Assembly: GCA_021904315.1 (NCBI GenBank)
Contig: CM038918.1
Span: forward strand, 310,001-374,000
DNA: 64,000 bases
Reading direction: 5' to 3'
From: Sphagnum magellanicum
Lineage: Eukaryota; Streptophyta; Sphagnopsida; Sphagnales; Sphagnaceae
A program made the translations under genes and the position numbers. This document shows positions 10,800-24,199 of the stretch, piece by piece; positions within the stretch are counted from its first letter, which is position 1, and each line of letters starts with the position of its first letter. The notes beneath the pieces are model-generated. The model made no database searches. It was given only the letters and a program-made list of their open reading frames with translations, and was not told the DNA's origin.

Positions 10800-13670
10800 G
10801 ACCCGAATGACTGCCTATTTACTGCTGCCTAGTTGGTTTGAACTCTTTCATCCTCTGTGCAATGAGATCTCTGCACATGACTTTTCATTTATCTTTAGGA
10901 TTTCCTAACACTCTTATGAACCTGAGGACAGGATGAAGATCCTAAGGATTCGTATTGTGTAAGGAAGGCTGCCATCTTTTCTCTCTCTCTGATTCACTGT
11001 TGAGCAGAGTTAAAACCACTTCTACATCCTTGACTTCACCATTGCTCCTGTCTCAAATCAAATCTGCAGAATAAGGAGGGGAACTTCCAGAGAGGATTTG
11101 AGGCTCCAATGCTGAAGGCGAGTGTAGGGATTTGCTGACGGCTCACACACAAAAGGACTATGATTATGGTGTTGGCATGCTACAGCTCTACATCCATCTA
11201 TTAATGCTTGTTGAACCTTTTCTGAAGAAGTTTCATTGGAGCATCCAGATACACTCTTTTCCATCCGAGTTGCAAGGCTGTTGTGTGCACATGACACACC
11301 ATTTTCAGGACACTACAAATCCAACTTGGTGGACATATAAGTGTTGGTGTGTCTACTTTTGAGTAAGCTGACATAACTTCAACTGCTGGAAGACAACTCA
11401 AAGCTTTTATGAAAGATTCAAAGTGGTTGAGGATAGGGTTTAGGATGGTGAGACTAGGACAAGTCTTCGAAGCTTGGAAAGGTACTATAGTTTCCTAAGC
11501 ATAACTCAAGAATGATCATTATATCAACACCAAATCTCAGGGGTAGAGTTGAAGGTATGCAAGTGATGAAGTGGCAACAAGCCATGTATATTTCCAGTGA
11601 TGAATCTTGCAGGGTTTGTTCAATGAGTATATAAGACAGGTGTAGAAATGTATTCAACTCAACATTCTGCAATTCACAGTTCAGGGGTTTGAGGATTGAT
11701 TGAGCGTTGTGTTAACAATGCATCAGGATATCAGAAACATGCACAAAAGGATTCCAAGCCTGGGCAAATCCTTCTCTCACTAACATCAGGAGAGCTTGTG
11801 AAGAAGTATAAAAAAGGACAAGGAAGAAGTAGATGTTCACATGCATCTGACCCTGATCTGAGCGGGAAAGGTTCATGTCAATGCGTTTGAGCTGTACCAC
11901 ATATGTGTAACTCCTACTGAATCGTTGTGTATTCCTTTGAATTCCTAGTTAGACAACTGTGCTCTTGATGTGGGTAGCTGTAAACCCCTTCATTGTATCA
12001 GACCCACTTTGTGTGAATCCCAGAATTGGTCACTTCTACACCCACAGTCAAATCCATCTCTGAAATTTTCCTCTTTCTGATTCCAGTCACACTCTTGGTT
12101 TGCACAAAAGCTAATTGTACGATTACTATGACATGGTGTTGATGATGGTGAAGAAGTGTTTGGAAACCTGTATAGAAAGCTTGAAGCATAATTCAAATGG
12201 GCTTCAGTTTATTTCTGTTCTGCATCAAAGAAGAACTGACCAACCTGTTGTTCATGGCTAACTCCATGGACCGCATATTGCCCATCTGCATGAATCAGCC
12301 TTCCTCTTGCAGCTAGCTTTGAAGTGTACAAAAATCATTGACAAACTCTGCCCTTCTCTTCTTCAGAAATAAGCCTGAGTCGCCCAATAACCTCTCCTCA
12401 TATGTACAACAAAATTCAAACCGGAGAAGACAACTAACCTGAAGTGCAATCTCACTGGTGAAATTTAGGGAGATTTACTGGGTGCAACAGCTTTTTAGGG
12501 TTTAGGGCCACTGCAAGCGGATGAATCCTCAGGACGGTGTTCAATCTGGAATAATCTCTGCAACAAATTGTCGCAGGTGGTGATGTTGGTGGGAGAGTGA
12601 TTGCATTTGGGTCGACTTCGGACGATCTGGAGGCAGTTGCATTTGGGTCTACTCGGGATGCTCTTGCACTGTGAGGAGCCAGAGAGAGCAATTGCCAAGG
12701 GTTTTTGCGAAGGGGCAATGTCATCATCATCATCAGTGCAGCAAGTGCAATTGGCATGTGCAAGATCTAAATCTTTTCTAGACCATAAAAGTAGCAGCAG
12801 CTCCACCACCACATGGGAGAAGCGGGAGGTCAATCAGGAGGAGCTTACTGCTACTTGTCTGTGTGCACCCATAATTCCACTTTACCCATCAACAACATTT
12901 GCATTACTATGCACTTCTTCCCAGCGGTGTACTTCTTCCCCAGAGTGCACCGAATAGAAACAGAGGCAGCACTCAGAGATCACAGCAATTTAAAGATTTA
13001 TTGTGTTGTTCCTCTCTGTCTGACTACTGCCTTCTTCTCACAGTAGGTGTGTTTTGTTTGCTGAAAAATCTTGACCTGATTATATTGATATCTTTCGAGG
13101 CAAATTAAAAGGTTGGACACAATCTATGCAAGATGGAGTACCTCATTGTGGCTTCTATGTGATCAAAGTATATGACTTGAAAGGAAGTTTTTTGTGCAGT
13201 CCCTGCAGGTCAGTGAGAGAAACTGTGGCAGGAGTTCTTTTTGGATCCTTCGCAAGGGTGGGATCACACATCAGAGAAGGTAACTGAACCTAAATCCTGT
13301 CAGAGTTCCCATGTCAATTTGGAGCCATAGCTCATGTTGGTGTCAATCTTGTTGCTCTCTCTTGGTTGCTATCCTCCCCTGGTCTTAACTTTTGCAGAAA
13401 TTTCTTTTCAGGTCCTTTGCACTGGTGGGATAGTAGTACTAGGCTGGAGAAGGTAAGTAAATGCAATATGCTGACTGAGAAGGTCAGTGTGGCTTTCTTT
13501 TTTCTTGTGATACAATGTATGCCTGGGATGTGGAGAATACATGGCTGATCAGCTTGATCTGGATTTTCGGTTGTACACAAATGAAAGATACCTGGATTTC
13601 AAACATAAGAAGACATGGGAAGCACTCTGGCTTGAGGACCCACAAAGACCTGCCATGGGTGAAAGCAGAG
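10800..13670. other. Intergenic stretch, no gene recognised
   Basis: Moderately AT-rich sequence with only short frames. Around 12590-12670 two partial copies of TGCATTTGGGTC occur about 50 bp apart, and around 13230-13460 there are weakly similar segments with GGTGGGAT followed by GAGAAGGTAA. The block 12700-12960 has serine-rich frames on both strands (trinucleotide TCA/CAG runs) without similarity. The end adjoins the PPR pseudogene. Confidence 0.45.
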
Positions 13671-15150
13671 ATGGCTGCAATGGCACCAGGCACAGTTCAG
13701 TTGAATAATTTTGCATGGAATCAGAAGCTTACAAAATATGTGAAGAATGGGCAATCTGAGAAGGCAATGCAGCTTTTCCAACAAATGCCACAAGAAGGAA
13801 TGAGCCCTAACAAGTTTACTTCTGTTCAGGTGATTAAGGCATGTGCTGTTCTAGGAGCACTTGAAGAAGGCAGGCTTGTTCATGAACAGCTCATTCAAAG
13901 TGGTTGTGAGTCTGATGTCTTTCTGGGGAGTAGCTTGGTTGACATTGAGGATGCTTGAAGAGTCTTCAACAAGATGCCATCTTGAGATATGGTCACTTGG
14001 AATGCCATGGTATTGGGACATGTGAAATGCAGCCAAGGGCAGGAGGCACTGGAACTATTTCAACAAATGCAACAGGAGGTGTGCAACCAAACTCTGTTAC
14101 TTTTGTGGGGGTGCTGAATGCCTGTGCCAGTGTACTTGCCCTCGAAGAGGGCAGGAGTGTTCATGAGCAGATCAGTCGGAGTGGCTGTGAATGTGATGTC
14201 TTTGTGGGGAATGGTTTGGTTGACATGTATGCAAAGTGTGGGGAGTGTTCAACAAGATGGCATCTTGAAATGTGGTCACTTGGAATGTCATAGTTGGAGG
14301 ATGTGCCATGGATGGGCATGGTAAGGAGGCTCTTAGACATTTTGAATGAATGTGTGAAGAAGGTGTAGAGCCAGATGATATCACTTTTGTTTGTCTTCTG
14401 TCAGTGTGTGGCCATGCAGGTTTGGTGGATGAAGGCATGTGTTGTTATGCTTCAATGATCACAGACTATATGATTTCTGCAAAATATAAACATGACACCT
14501 GCATGGTCAACCTTTTTTGTTGTGCTGGCCATCTACAGGAGGCAGAGAACATGGTCATGGCAGTGCCCTGGAAACCAAATGTGGCTGCATGGATGGCTTT
14601 GCTGAGCACTTGCAGAATTCATGGTAATGTGGAGATGACATAATGCATTGGCAAACAATATCTTGAGTTGAAGCCTGAAAATTCTGCTGGTTATGTGCTG
14701 CTAACAAACATCTATTCTAGTGCTGGAAATAGGCATCTCTATGAGAATGTTGAATGGTAGAGAAGGGAGAAAAGGTGTGAAGAACAGCTGGGTCACACCT
14801 GGATTGAAGTAAATAACGAGGTGCATATGTTTGTAGTAGAGGATCAAGACCACCCTCAGATGATTGAAATCCATGCAGAACTGGAGAGATTGTCAGGGAT
14901 CATGCATGATGCTGGGTACCTGCCTTATAGTAAATTGGTTCTGCATGATGTGGAAGAAGAAGAAAAAGGTGTTTCATGTGTGTCACTATAGCAAGAAACA
15001 AGTTATTGCAGTGGGGCTCATGAACACAGTTTCCTCTCAAAATAAGAAAAAATCTGCTGGTTTGTGAAGATTGCCACAGAGTTCATTTCAAAAATAGTTG
15101 GGAGAGCAATCATGGTGAGGGATTCCTACTGTAGTCCCTTTCAATAAGAG
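13671..15150 (+). pseudogene. PPR protein of the PLS-E-DYW class, decayed
   Basis: An intronless PPR reading frame begins MAAMAPGTVQLNNFAWN and continues with PPR motifs (KNGQSEKAMQLFQQMPQEG, ALEEGRLVHEQLIQSG, ACASVLALEEGRSVHEQ). It passes into the E region (WIEVNNEVHMFVVEDQDHPQ) and a broken DYW domain (DVEEEEK, VFHVCHYSKKQ, VCEDCH, FISKIVGRAIMVRD). It is inactivated by in-frame TGA at 13956 and 13983, further TGA, TAA (14641) and TAG stops, a loss of about seven codons before 13945 (the MYAKCG segment) and frameshifts near 14240, 14960 and 15060. Intact members are nuclear-encoded organelle RNA-editing factors, with the DYW domain acting as cytidine deaminase. The terminal DYW tripeptide is not found. 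It is too damaged to encode a working protein. Confidence 0.92.
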
Positions 15151-16858
15151 CTTGGGAGGCTCCTTTGTGGGGGCACCAACAATAAACAGAGGGATGCAAA
15201 GGGTAGGAGAGAAGCAGATCATAGTCTGTGGGCTGACATACCATACTCTTGAAAGCTCTAGGGGTTGTACTCACGAGTGAATTTCTTCAGGTGTGTGAGC
15301 CACATGTGACTCTTTGGTGAGATGAAAGAGATGAATTTTAATGCTTCCATTGTTCATAACTCCCAGGAATCCATGTTACCAGTACCTGCTGCTGCAATAA
15401 ACCCAACATAAAGTGATCTCTTAGCCAACCTCCACATTCTCTGGAACAACCTGCACTAGCTCTGAAGCTTGGTGACCACAACATATGCAAACCTACATTG
15501 CTATAAACTGCACCACTGTGTTCCCTAGAAGATAGAAGCCTGTTGTTCTGCCAGAGTGCATTGGCATGCTCATGTTGAGCAGTTTGAAGAGCAGCATGAG
15601 CTGAACTGCACCTGTCACCATTGAGCTCCTCTGGATGTGTCTTGAGTGGAATGGTGGTATGCAGCTCCAATGAAGCTCAATATTGTCCCTGCTACAAAAC
15701 ATGCATGGTATTTCGCTTAGGAACTGGCAGTGTGTTTGCCACTTTTAAATCATCTTCTCCATTGCTATCTTTACTATCTGCTCTTGCTTATTGTAAATGC
15801 TCTGCAAGATTCAGTGGTTCTCACAACATCCAGCTTGAGATGCAACAAAGAAAAACCATGTTTGACAACAGGACTGGTGTGCATGAGCTGTGAGGTTTAT
15901 TGCATTCCCATAGAAGGTGCAGATTGTTTAAATGTCAACATCTTAGCTAGTATGCTTGTATCATGCTAACAGGTGAAGGAGATGTCAATACAATTGACAG
16001 AGTTTAATCAGCAGCATGGACATGGTGGTTTGTCAGTTTACCATTGTGTCACTAATGTTTTGTTGTGTTATTCCTTGTGCCTGGAACCACCAAACTTTGC
16101 AATTCTGTAAGATTTGGAACAGTAGCACAGAAAGTGGCATCTATGCAGGTGTACCCCTCCTGCAAAAACTGTCCAAGATTTCGCAATACATTTGACAGCA
16201 GATGAAGTTGAATTGTGGAAGTTTACTTGACCCAGATCTGCCTCTTCCTTGGAAGGATATGGCATATTGGCATTGACTTGATCCTGTGAGTTGCCACATA
16301 ATTTGCATTCAGGGAAAACTTCTTTTTAATCTCCTCACTGTTGAATGATGTATGTTGGAGGTGGGATGGACAGGAGGAGGAACATGTGTGCCCAGCAACT
16401 CAATTGCGTATTGCACAGTACAAATAGGGTGTGGGTGCTTGAAATCCAGCTTCTGTACAACAACTTTTTAAGTTATGGTGCTACTAATTCCACATTCAGT
16501 GTAGATTGACAACTACCAGAATTGATCTATTGTGTGGGTTGGTGACTAGCTATGGGAGTTGCATGTTTTGGAAGCAAGTGTTGATCTTGATCCGTGCTCC
16601 TCCATGTCTTTTAAAGACTATTTCAGACTTGACTACTCACAACTTCTCTTTCAATTCCTCCTTTGAGCTCAGTGGTAAAAATTTGTCCTAGATGCCATAG
16701 TCACCTTCAGGGTACAGGCAATACAATTCTGGGAATCTTGAAACTATGTCCCACAACAGATTTTTTAGAAGTCCAAAGATAATCTGAATCAATTCATCTG
16801 TAATCTGAATCAATTCATAGGGTTTAGGATCATGACAAAGTGGCGCATCTTAGGTAGG
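15151..16858. other. Intergenic stretch after the PPR pseudogene
   Basis: No gene recognised. Near 16745-16790 the sequence AGAAGTCCAAAGATAATCTGAATC repeats the flank of the foldback element at 10784, and ATCTGAATCAATTCAT occurs twice in tandem at about 16785-16817. Confidence 0.45.
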
Positions 16859-16891
16859 TTTAGGGTTTAGGGTTTTACCCTAAACCCTAAA
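16859..16891. repeat. Head-to-head palindrome of plant telomere repeats
   Basis: The left arm TTTAGGGTTTAGGGT (16859-16873) and right arm ACCCTAAACCCTAAA (16877-16891) are perfect 15-bp reverse complements around three T residues. Both arms are built from the Arabidopsis-type telomere unit TTTAGGG. Confidence 0.95.
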
Positions 16892-18067
16892 TGTTTTTAG
16901 GACTAAGATCTTATTTTATTTTGAGTTCAACCTTTTAAGGTCAAGCTTATTTGATCCACTCATACCAAATGATATTACAAAGGAACTAGACAATAAAGAC
17001 ATTAGAAAACATGGGCATTAGAAACATTAAAAAAAAACATGAGATAGAGATTTATACAGGTTTCATGCATAGATATATGAGATAGAAACATGAGATAAAT
17101 TTTCTAGGTGCATGAAAACCATATAAATAGTGTGCACCTTCTTAGGCTTACATGTCTTCCAAGCCACCCAACCTAGGCTGACTTTATTCACTACCCATCT
17201 ATTTAATTAGCATAGCTCCCTACCTATCTATCTACCCACCCACCTATCTACTCACCTAATGTTGTTACTTACATACTTAGCTATGTACCTATTAAACTTT
17301 AAAAACTCCTTAATTCCAATGATGAGAGGAATGAAGAATTGGTAAATATGGGTGAATTTTTTGGAATCCATTATATGGTCATCCATTGTAGATTTCAAAA
17401 TTAATTCATACTTCCCTCATTTTCAAGCTTAACTAGTTCATTCCTTTCATAATAATTGTCTCGATTCTTTCCCCAAACCACCAACATGATATGAAAAGGC
17501 AAATTAACATGTACATGTTCATGACTATGATATTTATATTAATTCAAATTGAATTGAATTGAGTTAAATTAAATTAAATTTGTGATTGACATAAATAATC
17601 ATGAACTATTGAAAACCATATGGGAACATAGGGAGAAAAATAAAATAGTTGACCGTCCCTAGTAGTGGGAAGTAACATGAAGCCTAAGTATATTTCACAA
17701 TATATCTATGATATATTTCCAATAATTGTAGTATAACCTTAATGTACACCTCTAAAAATATACTTTTATTATATTCATCATATGCCCTAGTATATTTCTA
17801 AGGGTTAATGCACAAATTAATTGCAATTGAATTTTGAAACTAATTCAACTAATGAGACATACATGCTTATTGGTGGATGAATATAATTTCAAAAGTCATC
17901 CACATAAAAAAATGAACAAGCTAACAATCATAGCATAGTCACAAAATCACCAAAATTTGTCAAAATTGATAGATAATTGCAAAAAAATCACCAACAACAT
18001 TTAGTTGCAAGTAATCACAAATAGAGTGATTACATTTTGCCAACTTTTTTTCTAGTGATATGTATCA

Positions 18068-18113
18068 ATCATTTGCATGCATTTAATTACTTAGTAACCA
18101 AATGCATGCAAAT
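18068..18113. repeat. Inverted repeat with CATGCATT core
   Basis: The arms CATTTGCATGCATTT and AAATGCATGCAAATG are perfect 15-bp reverse complements separated by about 16 bp. Each arm contains CATGCA, the RY motif seen in some seed and ABA-regulated promoters, but there is no gene nearby to regulate. Confidence 0.8.
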
Positions 18114-20530
18114 GGTTAGTGGTGTACCTAGTTAGCTAAGTTTACATAATGACCATTGACATGATATTTTACATACTTGCCTAGATATCATTTACTTACT
18201 AACATAGATAGTTACCTAGGTAATGTCAAGGGGAGTAGGAGGGTATAGGATATGGTACCAAGGTGGAATCATAGTAACTTAGTTGTGGTTCATCTGCAAA
18301 TGAATCATAACGTGTTTGGAACATGGGTCACATAATCCAAAAGGATTGAGTTCAATATGAATGTTAACATCTTTGGTGAATGATTATGTCATATTTTGTT
18401 CATGCTTAAAACCATACTAGACTTGGTTTTAGACTAGGTCTAGGGACCCCAAACAAGGTTATTATATGAATGAGAGCCCCCAACAAGGCATGAGCTAAGG
18501 GTGGGATTGTAATTATTAAAATATTCTTGTTTACAATCCATGCTTTCACAAACATACAACTATGATTCATTTGAAGGAATGAAGAACTTAATTTGTAAGG
18601 TTTTTCATTTCTCTTAGGAATGATGGGTATATGGAAAAATGAGAATCTTAAACTTAAGGTGACTATGTTTATCTCGCATAAATTTATTGAAGTTAAGACA
18701 CCTTTTACATATGTGCTAGGAAAAAATTACTAACAAATAGACATGTACAAAAAAATTCCAAAATTTTTTATACATTTTGATTTTACATTAATAGTCAATT
18801 TTGTAAAAAATAAATCTTCCTTTTTAAAAGTTAAACAAAAATTGATGGAAAAATGATTTGGATAGATTTCAAGTTTCAAAAGCTCACAAACAAATCCCAA
18901 TACATTATTTCTACAAATTGAAGACCACACTTTTTGAACATCATTCCTAATATTGCTTCTATCCAAAATTCATGCAAACATAATTCATGTAGATGTTATA
19001 CCTTTGGCTATCCCCAATTGGATATTAAAAAACTTCAATAATACATACTACATAGAATGTTCGTTACATTTTTGAATTTATATCAATAATAGAATGACAC
19101 AAATGGTGAATTTTGTTCCATAAATTGCAAGTTCAAGGTTTCTTTTTTTCAATTCTATGAGGTAAGTGGTTTGATGAACATCCACAAAACTATTTGGCCA
19201 AATTTGGCCACAAGTTAGAGAGGAAAGAAAAATTTAGGAATTTAAGAATCCTATTTTTTTGGGCAACATGGTAGGACCTATTGTTTCAATTTAGCAATTT
19301 TACATTTTTTCCTTAAAATGTTTGCAACTTTGGGTCATTTTTATTAAGAAAAAAGAAATTGCGTTGGCCTTTTTTGGTGCAATGTGGAAAAAATTCACCA
19401 CAAAAATCTTTACTTACAAGATTGATTTTCAAATATTTCGAACAATATTATTATTATTATGTGGGCCATTTTTTAAAATAATTATCTAATAGTGAACATC
19501 AACATGTAAAATATTGAGCTAATCATCAATCATTTTGTAAAGGTCCCCAATTCATATGTAATTAAACATGGGTGCACGCATGATAGAATATATGTTTTAC
19601 TTTATTTTATTCTCTTCACCCTTTCAAAAGCCCATTAATTCAAGTATCAATTTCTACACATTTGATTCCTTTGATTGTAATCATTATTAATTTCATAACA
19701 TATAAAAAGTCTTCCTAAAGCATAATAAGGATTTGTTTTTCAATTTTTTGATGGAGCTCAGGTGGCAAGCATCCTTGAGTAAATTTTGACTCAATTGGTG
19801 AGATTATTTCAAAAATTTCTCAAAATTGTAACCAATAGATTAAATGTAGTGACAATTTCCCTCAAAAAATAGTTTTTTGACCCTTTTAGACAATTTTCCT
19901 TTCCAAAAAAAGGAATTTTCCACAAAATATTTTATTTAAAAAAAAAGGCCTTTTGGCAATTTTTCACCCCCCAAATAATTAGGCCATGCTAGCATTGGCA
20001 TATGAATCCATGACCTAGATTCTCATTTTCACTAATAGATTGACATAGGTCCCCCCTTGCTTTTAGCACACAAATTCTCATGATTGTTCTTGGCATGCAA
20101 CTCTTCACAATCCTTGTTCTTTGCACACAATTCTTCATGATTGCCTCTAGGCCTTTCAAATTCATCTTCATTTACCAAATGAAAAGTTGAAACAACCTTA
20201 GTTTTTCATTTGTTCTTGTTGCTTCCCATGAAAAAATAAAAATTTGAACATGAAATTTTTGTACAATGTTCATTCAATTGTCAAATTTGTAAAATAAACA
20301 CAACTCCCCTTAAACAACATTAATACATGATCTATTTGAACATTTGTTACATCAAACATTTCCTACATGCATCAACACATAATCATGTGCTAGAAACCCT
20401 AATCTAGACCCAACATAGTTCTTATCTACCTTGAAATGAACACAACATTGCAAAAAAAAACTTGTATTCAAGGCAATCTTGTTTGTATGGGCATCAAATG
20501 TTGGGCCTACAACTTCATGACTTGTAGCTT

Positions 20531-20676
20531 GTTGAAGTTCAAAACTAAATCTGCAAACACAAATTTAAATGTTAAAAAATGTATGTTATTGGAACTCAAA
20601 AACTAGACCTACAAACACATTCAAAATCTACTTTAAAAGTGTACAATTGGAGCTCAAAACTCATATTTGCAAACAT
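20531..20676. repeat. Degenerate tandem repeat, about 58-bp period
   Basis: Three diverged copies start at about 20531, 20589 and 20647. Each has a TTGGAGCTCAAAACT-like start followed by a TTGCAAACA-like segment. Confidence 0.6.
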
Positions 20677-23600
20677 TATCAAATGTTGAAAATGAACATT
20701 TTACAAGCTAAAGTTTGGGCGACAAATACTATGCTTGTGTGCAATTTCAAAATGTCTTTAAAACTTGTTCCTGGAACTTAGAATAAACTACAATGAAACC
20801 ATAAAAACTTCAAAGCTCAAAAACGGCAACAAATGTTATTTTATTCCTTCAATACATAGGTATATAAAATGTACATAATTTCAACTAATGGAGCTTCAAA
20901 AGTCCACTATGGACCTCCAATGCATTTGTTCACTTGGCCATTGCGCAAATAGCCCAAGTGGAATAAATGCCATTTTAGAGTAGCAATTAACCCTAATTTG
21001 TGATTAGGCGGATTAATTAATTTCCCTTTAATCCAAACCATTCACAGGTTGCCACCTTAATTTGTATGAATTTTTTTTGTCTATCAATGTGTTTTTCATC
21101 CACCTATGATGAAAAACCTTTTTCTTTTGAAAAATTTGATGCTAATAAATCTTTGCACAATAATGTGCTGTCATATGTTTTAATTATTAGCAAAAGAAAT
21201 TTTAATAAATATTTTTAATGCTATTTCTATTTGTTTGTATATCGATTATTGGTCATGTATTAATCAAATTCATATTTTTAAATTGGTAATTACTCTTGAT
21301 AGTGGTTATGCTCTGAAGAAGATAAAGCAATTCAAAATAAAAAGCAAGCATTATCCATGTAAGGTCATCCATATTTTTTCTTAAAACAAAATTTAAAAGC
21401 TTCACATGATTTTCTTTATATTCCTAGACATTCTTGTTTTGTAAATTATGAAAAATTCTCTTAATGTTGACAATGCATAGAATAAAATCAAAATCTAATA
21501 AAGATAGAATGAAGAAAATAAAATAAAATAAGATCATGAAAAAAAAATATAAACTTAGATTTTAAAAATCACATTAAAAAATGAGAATTCAAAGCATAAT
21601 TAAAATATAATAGAAGAAGAATTAAATAAAATTTTCCCATTTGGCAACCATCCCTAGGATTCACATTTTCAATTGGATTTTCAATTCATAGATTAGCTTT
21701 TAGTTAATGTAGAATTATAATTCTTGATTGAAGAAGCATTTCTTTTGAATTAGATTTGTGAAAGTTCTTGATACAATGATTGGTTGATAGTAGGATATGT
21801 AGGATAGGGTTTAATTAATGTTAAAATATATATTTTTCTTTGTAATTGCATGAAGATGCACAATTTAAAGGAAAACATGTTTAAGTGCCAAAGGAGTTGA
21901 TTAATATAGAATGTCACAAGTTATAATTAAAAGTGCTCAAAGAATACTAGATTTAGAAATAGGTTGTAATAGAATATATGTAGGAATACATAGTGAACAA
22001 TTGTAAGGTTTTTTTGTGATGTCATTTGGAAGGAGTGAATACATTGGTGGAGAGACTCGTTCAAAAATTGAACAAGATGAACATAAGACATTGGTGATAA
22101 GTGAAGTTATGGACAAGAATTTTGGAGCAATACATAATGTGTCCAACCAAGGCAATCCTTGAATCAATAGTCCTAAGGGGTTGAAGAGATACATCAAAGC
22201 CACATCAACAACCCCATGGAGGGAATCATGTTAAAAATGGACTTTCTACTCACATAAACATTAGTGTGGGAGCAATTACAAATTTGATGAGATTGATATG
22301 TGTGAACAAAGATGTTTAATATAATTATTTAGAAGTTGTGTTTTATAGATCGAAGAATGTGCAATTTGAAACTAATTTACGAATTGCGAATCTAAAACGG
22401 ATTTCAATTTGTCAAACTTGGTAATCTTCAACACTCATGCATTAGTAGCCACAATCTAAGTGCCAAGAAACATCACCATTTGGCCATAAACTAACTAATT
22501 TTTTGTTGATGGACAAATTGTAAGGATTATTCAAACTTATCAAATTGGGTAAGACCATATGGTTTTATTCAAAATGTAGAACTACTAGTAGTTAATTTAG
22601 CACAACTAACTATTTATAAAAGTTGAATATAGTTAGTTACAACTTTTAATGGTGTTCAATGACCGAACTTGGTTTGAACAACTATTGATTCAAATTTGAA
22701 CAACTATCGATATTGTCAACAAGTAAGGCATGTGTTCATAGAGTACCCATGGATTGATGAACATTATCAACGATTGTTGTTTGAAATTTTTTTTTGTAGG
22801 AAAATAGAATGAAATTCCACTTCCATTGCAATGGATTGGGTTATGCTTTATTACTCATCTATGTAGCCCATAAGTCAAATTCCTAATCTTATACACAATC
22901 AATTACCACCATTGGAAAGAAAAGTACCATTGGTGTATTAAACAAATGAACTACTCATGCCAATTGTTACACATATTACCAAGTCTACCCCACCACGTAA
23001 TTAAACGTAAGCCTCTACACCATAAATGATTTAGGCAAAATCTACATCAATATTGACTCAACCATTGTGGTATCAAATATCATATCCATTGTTCATGCAA
23101 AGTTCCAATATTACGTTGATTTTACCAATGTTGCCAATATTAGTACAAATGAGAGCTATACTTCAAGGAACCAATTGTGCGTTTGTAAGCTCCAAACCAC
23201 TAGTTGTTATTATGTTTTAATGTAAACTTGGAAGAGGTGATGGTGAAAGAAGCCCAAGAAGGGGTCCACCAATATTCCTTTTATAGATTGAAATATTGTT
23301 GGATCAATATTAATATTTAAACTGAATAATCCTATGAATGGTGCACCTGGATGATCAAATCCAAGATGGAATCCATATTTTCCACCATGGTATCTTATAC
23401 CATCAACTAAACCAATTATAGAAAAGGTTGAAAGGACAAAAAAACAATTCTTGTACTCGTTATATGTAAAAAATATATAGATCCTAATGTTCATGTTGAA
23501 GTTCTCCAATGTAGGGTTTTGGCACATTAAGGTGGTATCAAAAGTGGCACATGTGGAGTCCACAATTTATTTATTTTTGAATTTTGACTTTTGAATTCAA

Positions 23601-24199
23601 ATGTTTAGTGTTTTGGCAATGTAAAATTGTCCATTTGAAAGTAGGAGGCAAGTGCAATACCTAAAATTTAAACTTACAAGTTTTTAAATTGTGACACATG
23701 TTTCAATTTGATTAGTTAGGGAAATGTTAGAAGCAAAAACATGGGTTTTTTCAATTTTTATAATTGGCCATTGTTACCAAGGCTAATAATCTCCTTTTTA
23801 CAAAATTATAATCCTCAAATTTTCCATTTTAATAAATCATGGACTTTATAGACTATTGGCAATCTTATAGAATTTTGATAAATTAAAATATTAAACTTAC
23901 TTGTAAGCCCATATTTTAATATAACAATACCCTTATAATCATACTAGGAAAAAAGAAAAACATTTCACACATGTTTATTATGTACTAAAAATCCATAAAT
24001 GCTTTTTATAGATTGTGACAGAAAATGTTACATTGCTATAAAAGTCCACCTTGTAATGAAATGATGGCATTTTATTTTCAAATTTTCAAATTTGAATCTA
24101 AAAATGTTATATATTAGTTAAATGATTCCCTTCTATAAATTTTAATTATATTTTGACACATATTGTACCAAATTTAAAAGTAACCCCCCACCACCACCC

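Larger units (their letters stand above)
16895..24190. other. AT-rich gene-free block
   Basis: About 7 kb of highly AT-rich DNA without a recognisable gene. It contains the inverted repeat at 18068-18113 and the tandem segment at 20531-20676. Short frames such as 21937-22203 and 23210-23563 (minus) have no similarity that I recognise. Decayed transposon sequence is likely but cannot be assigned by eye. Confidence 0.5.

Noticed and set aside
12452-12957. Overlapping serine-rich frames on both strands
   Set aside because: Driven by trinucleotide repeats; no family recognised and no convincing splice structure.
13956-13985. U-to-C RNA editing rescuing the PPR stop codons
   Set aside because: Such editing is known in organelle transcripts only, and frameshifts and a lost segment also disable this nuclear copy.
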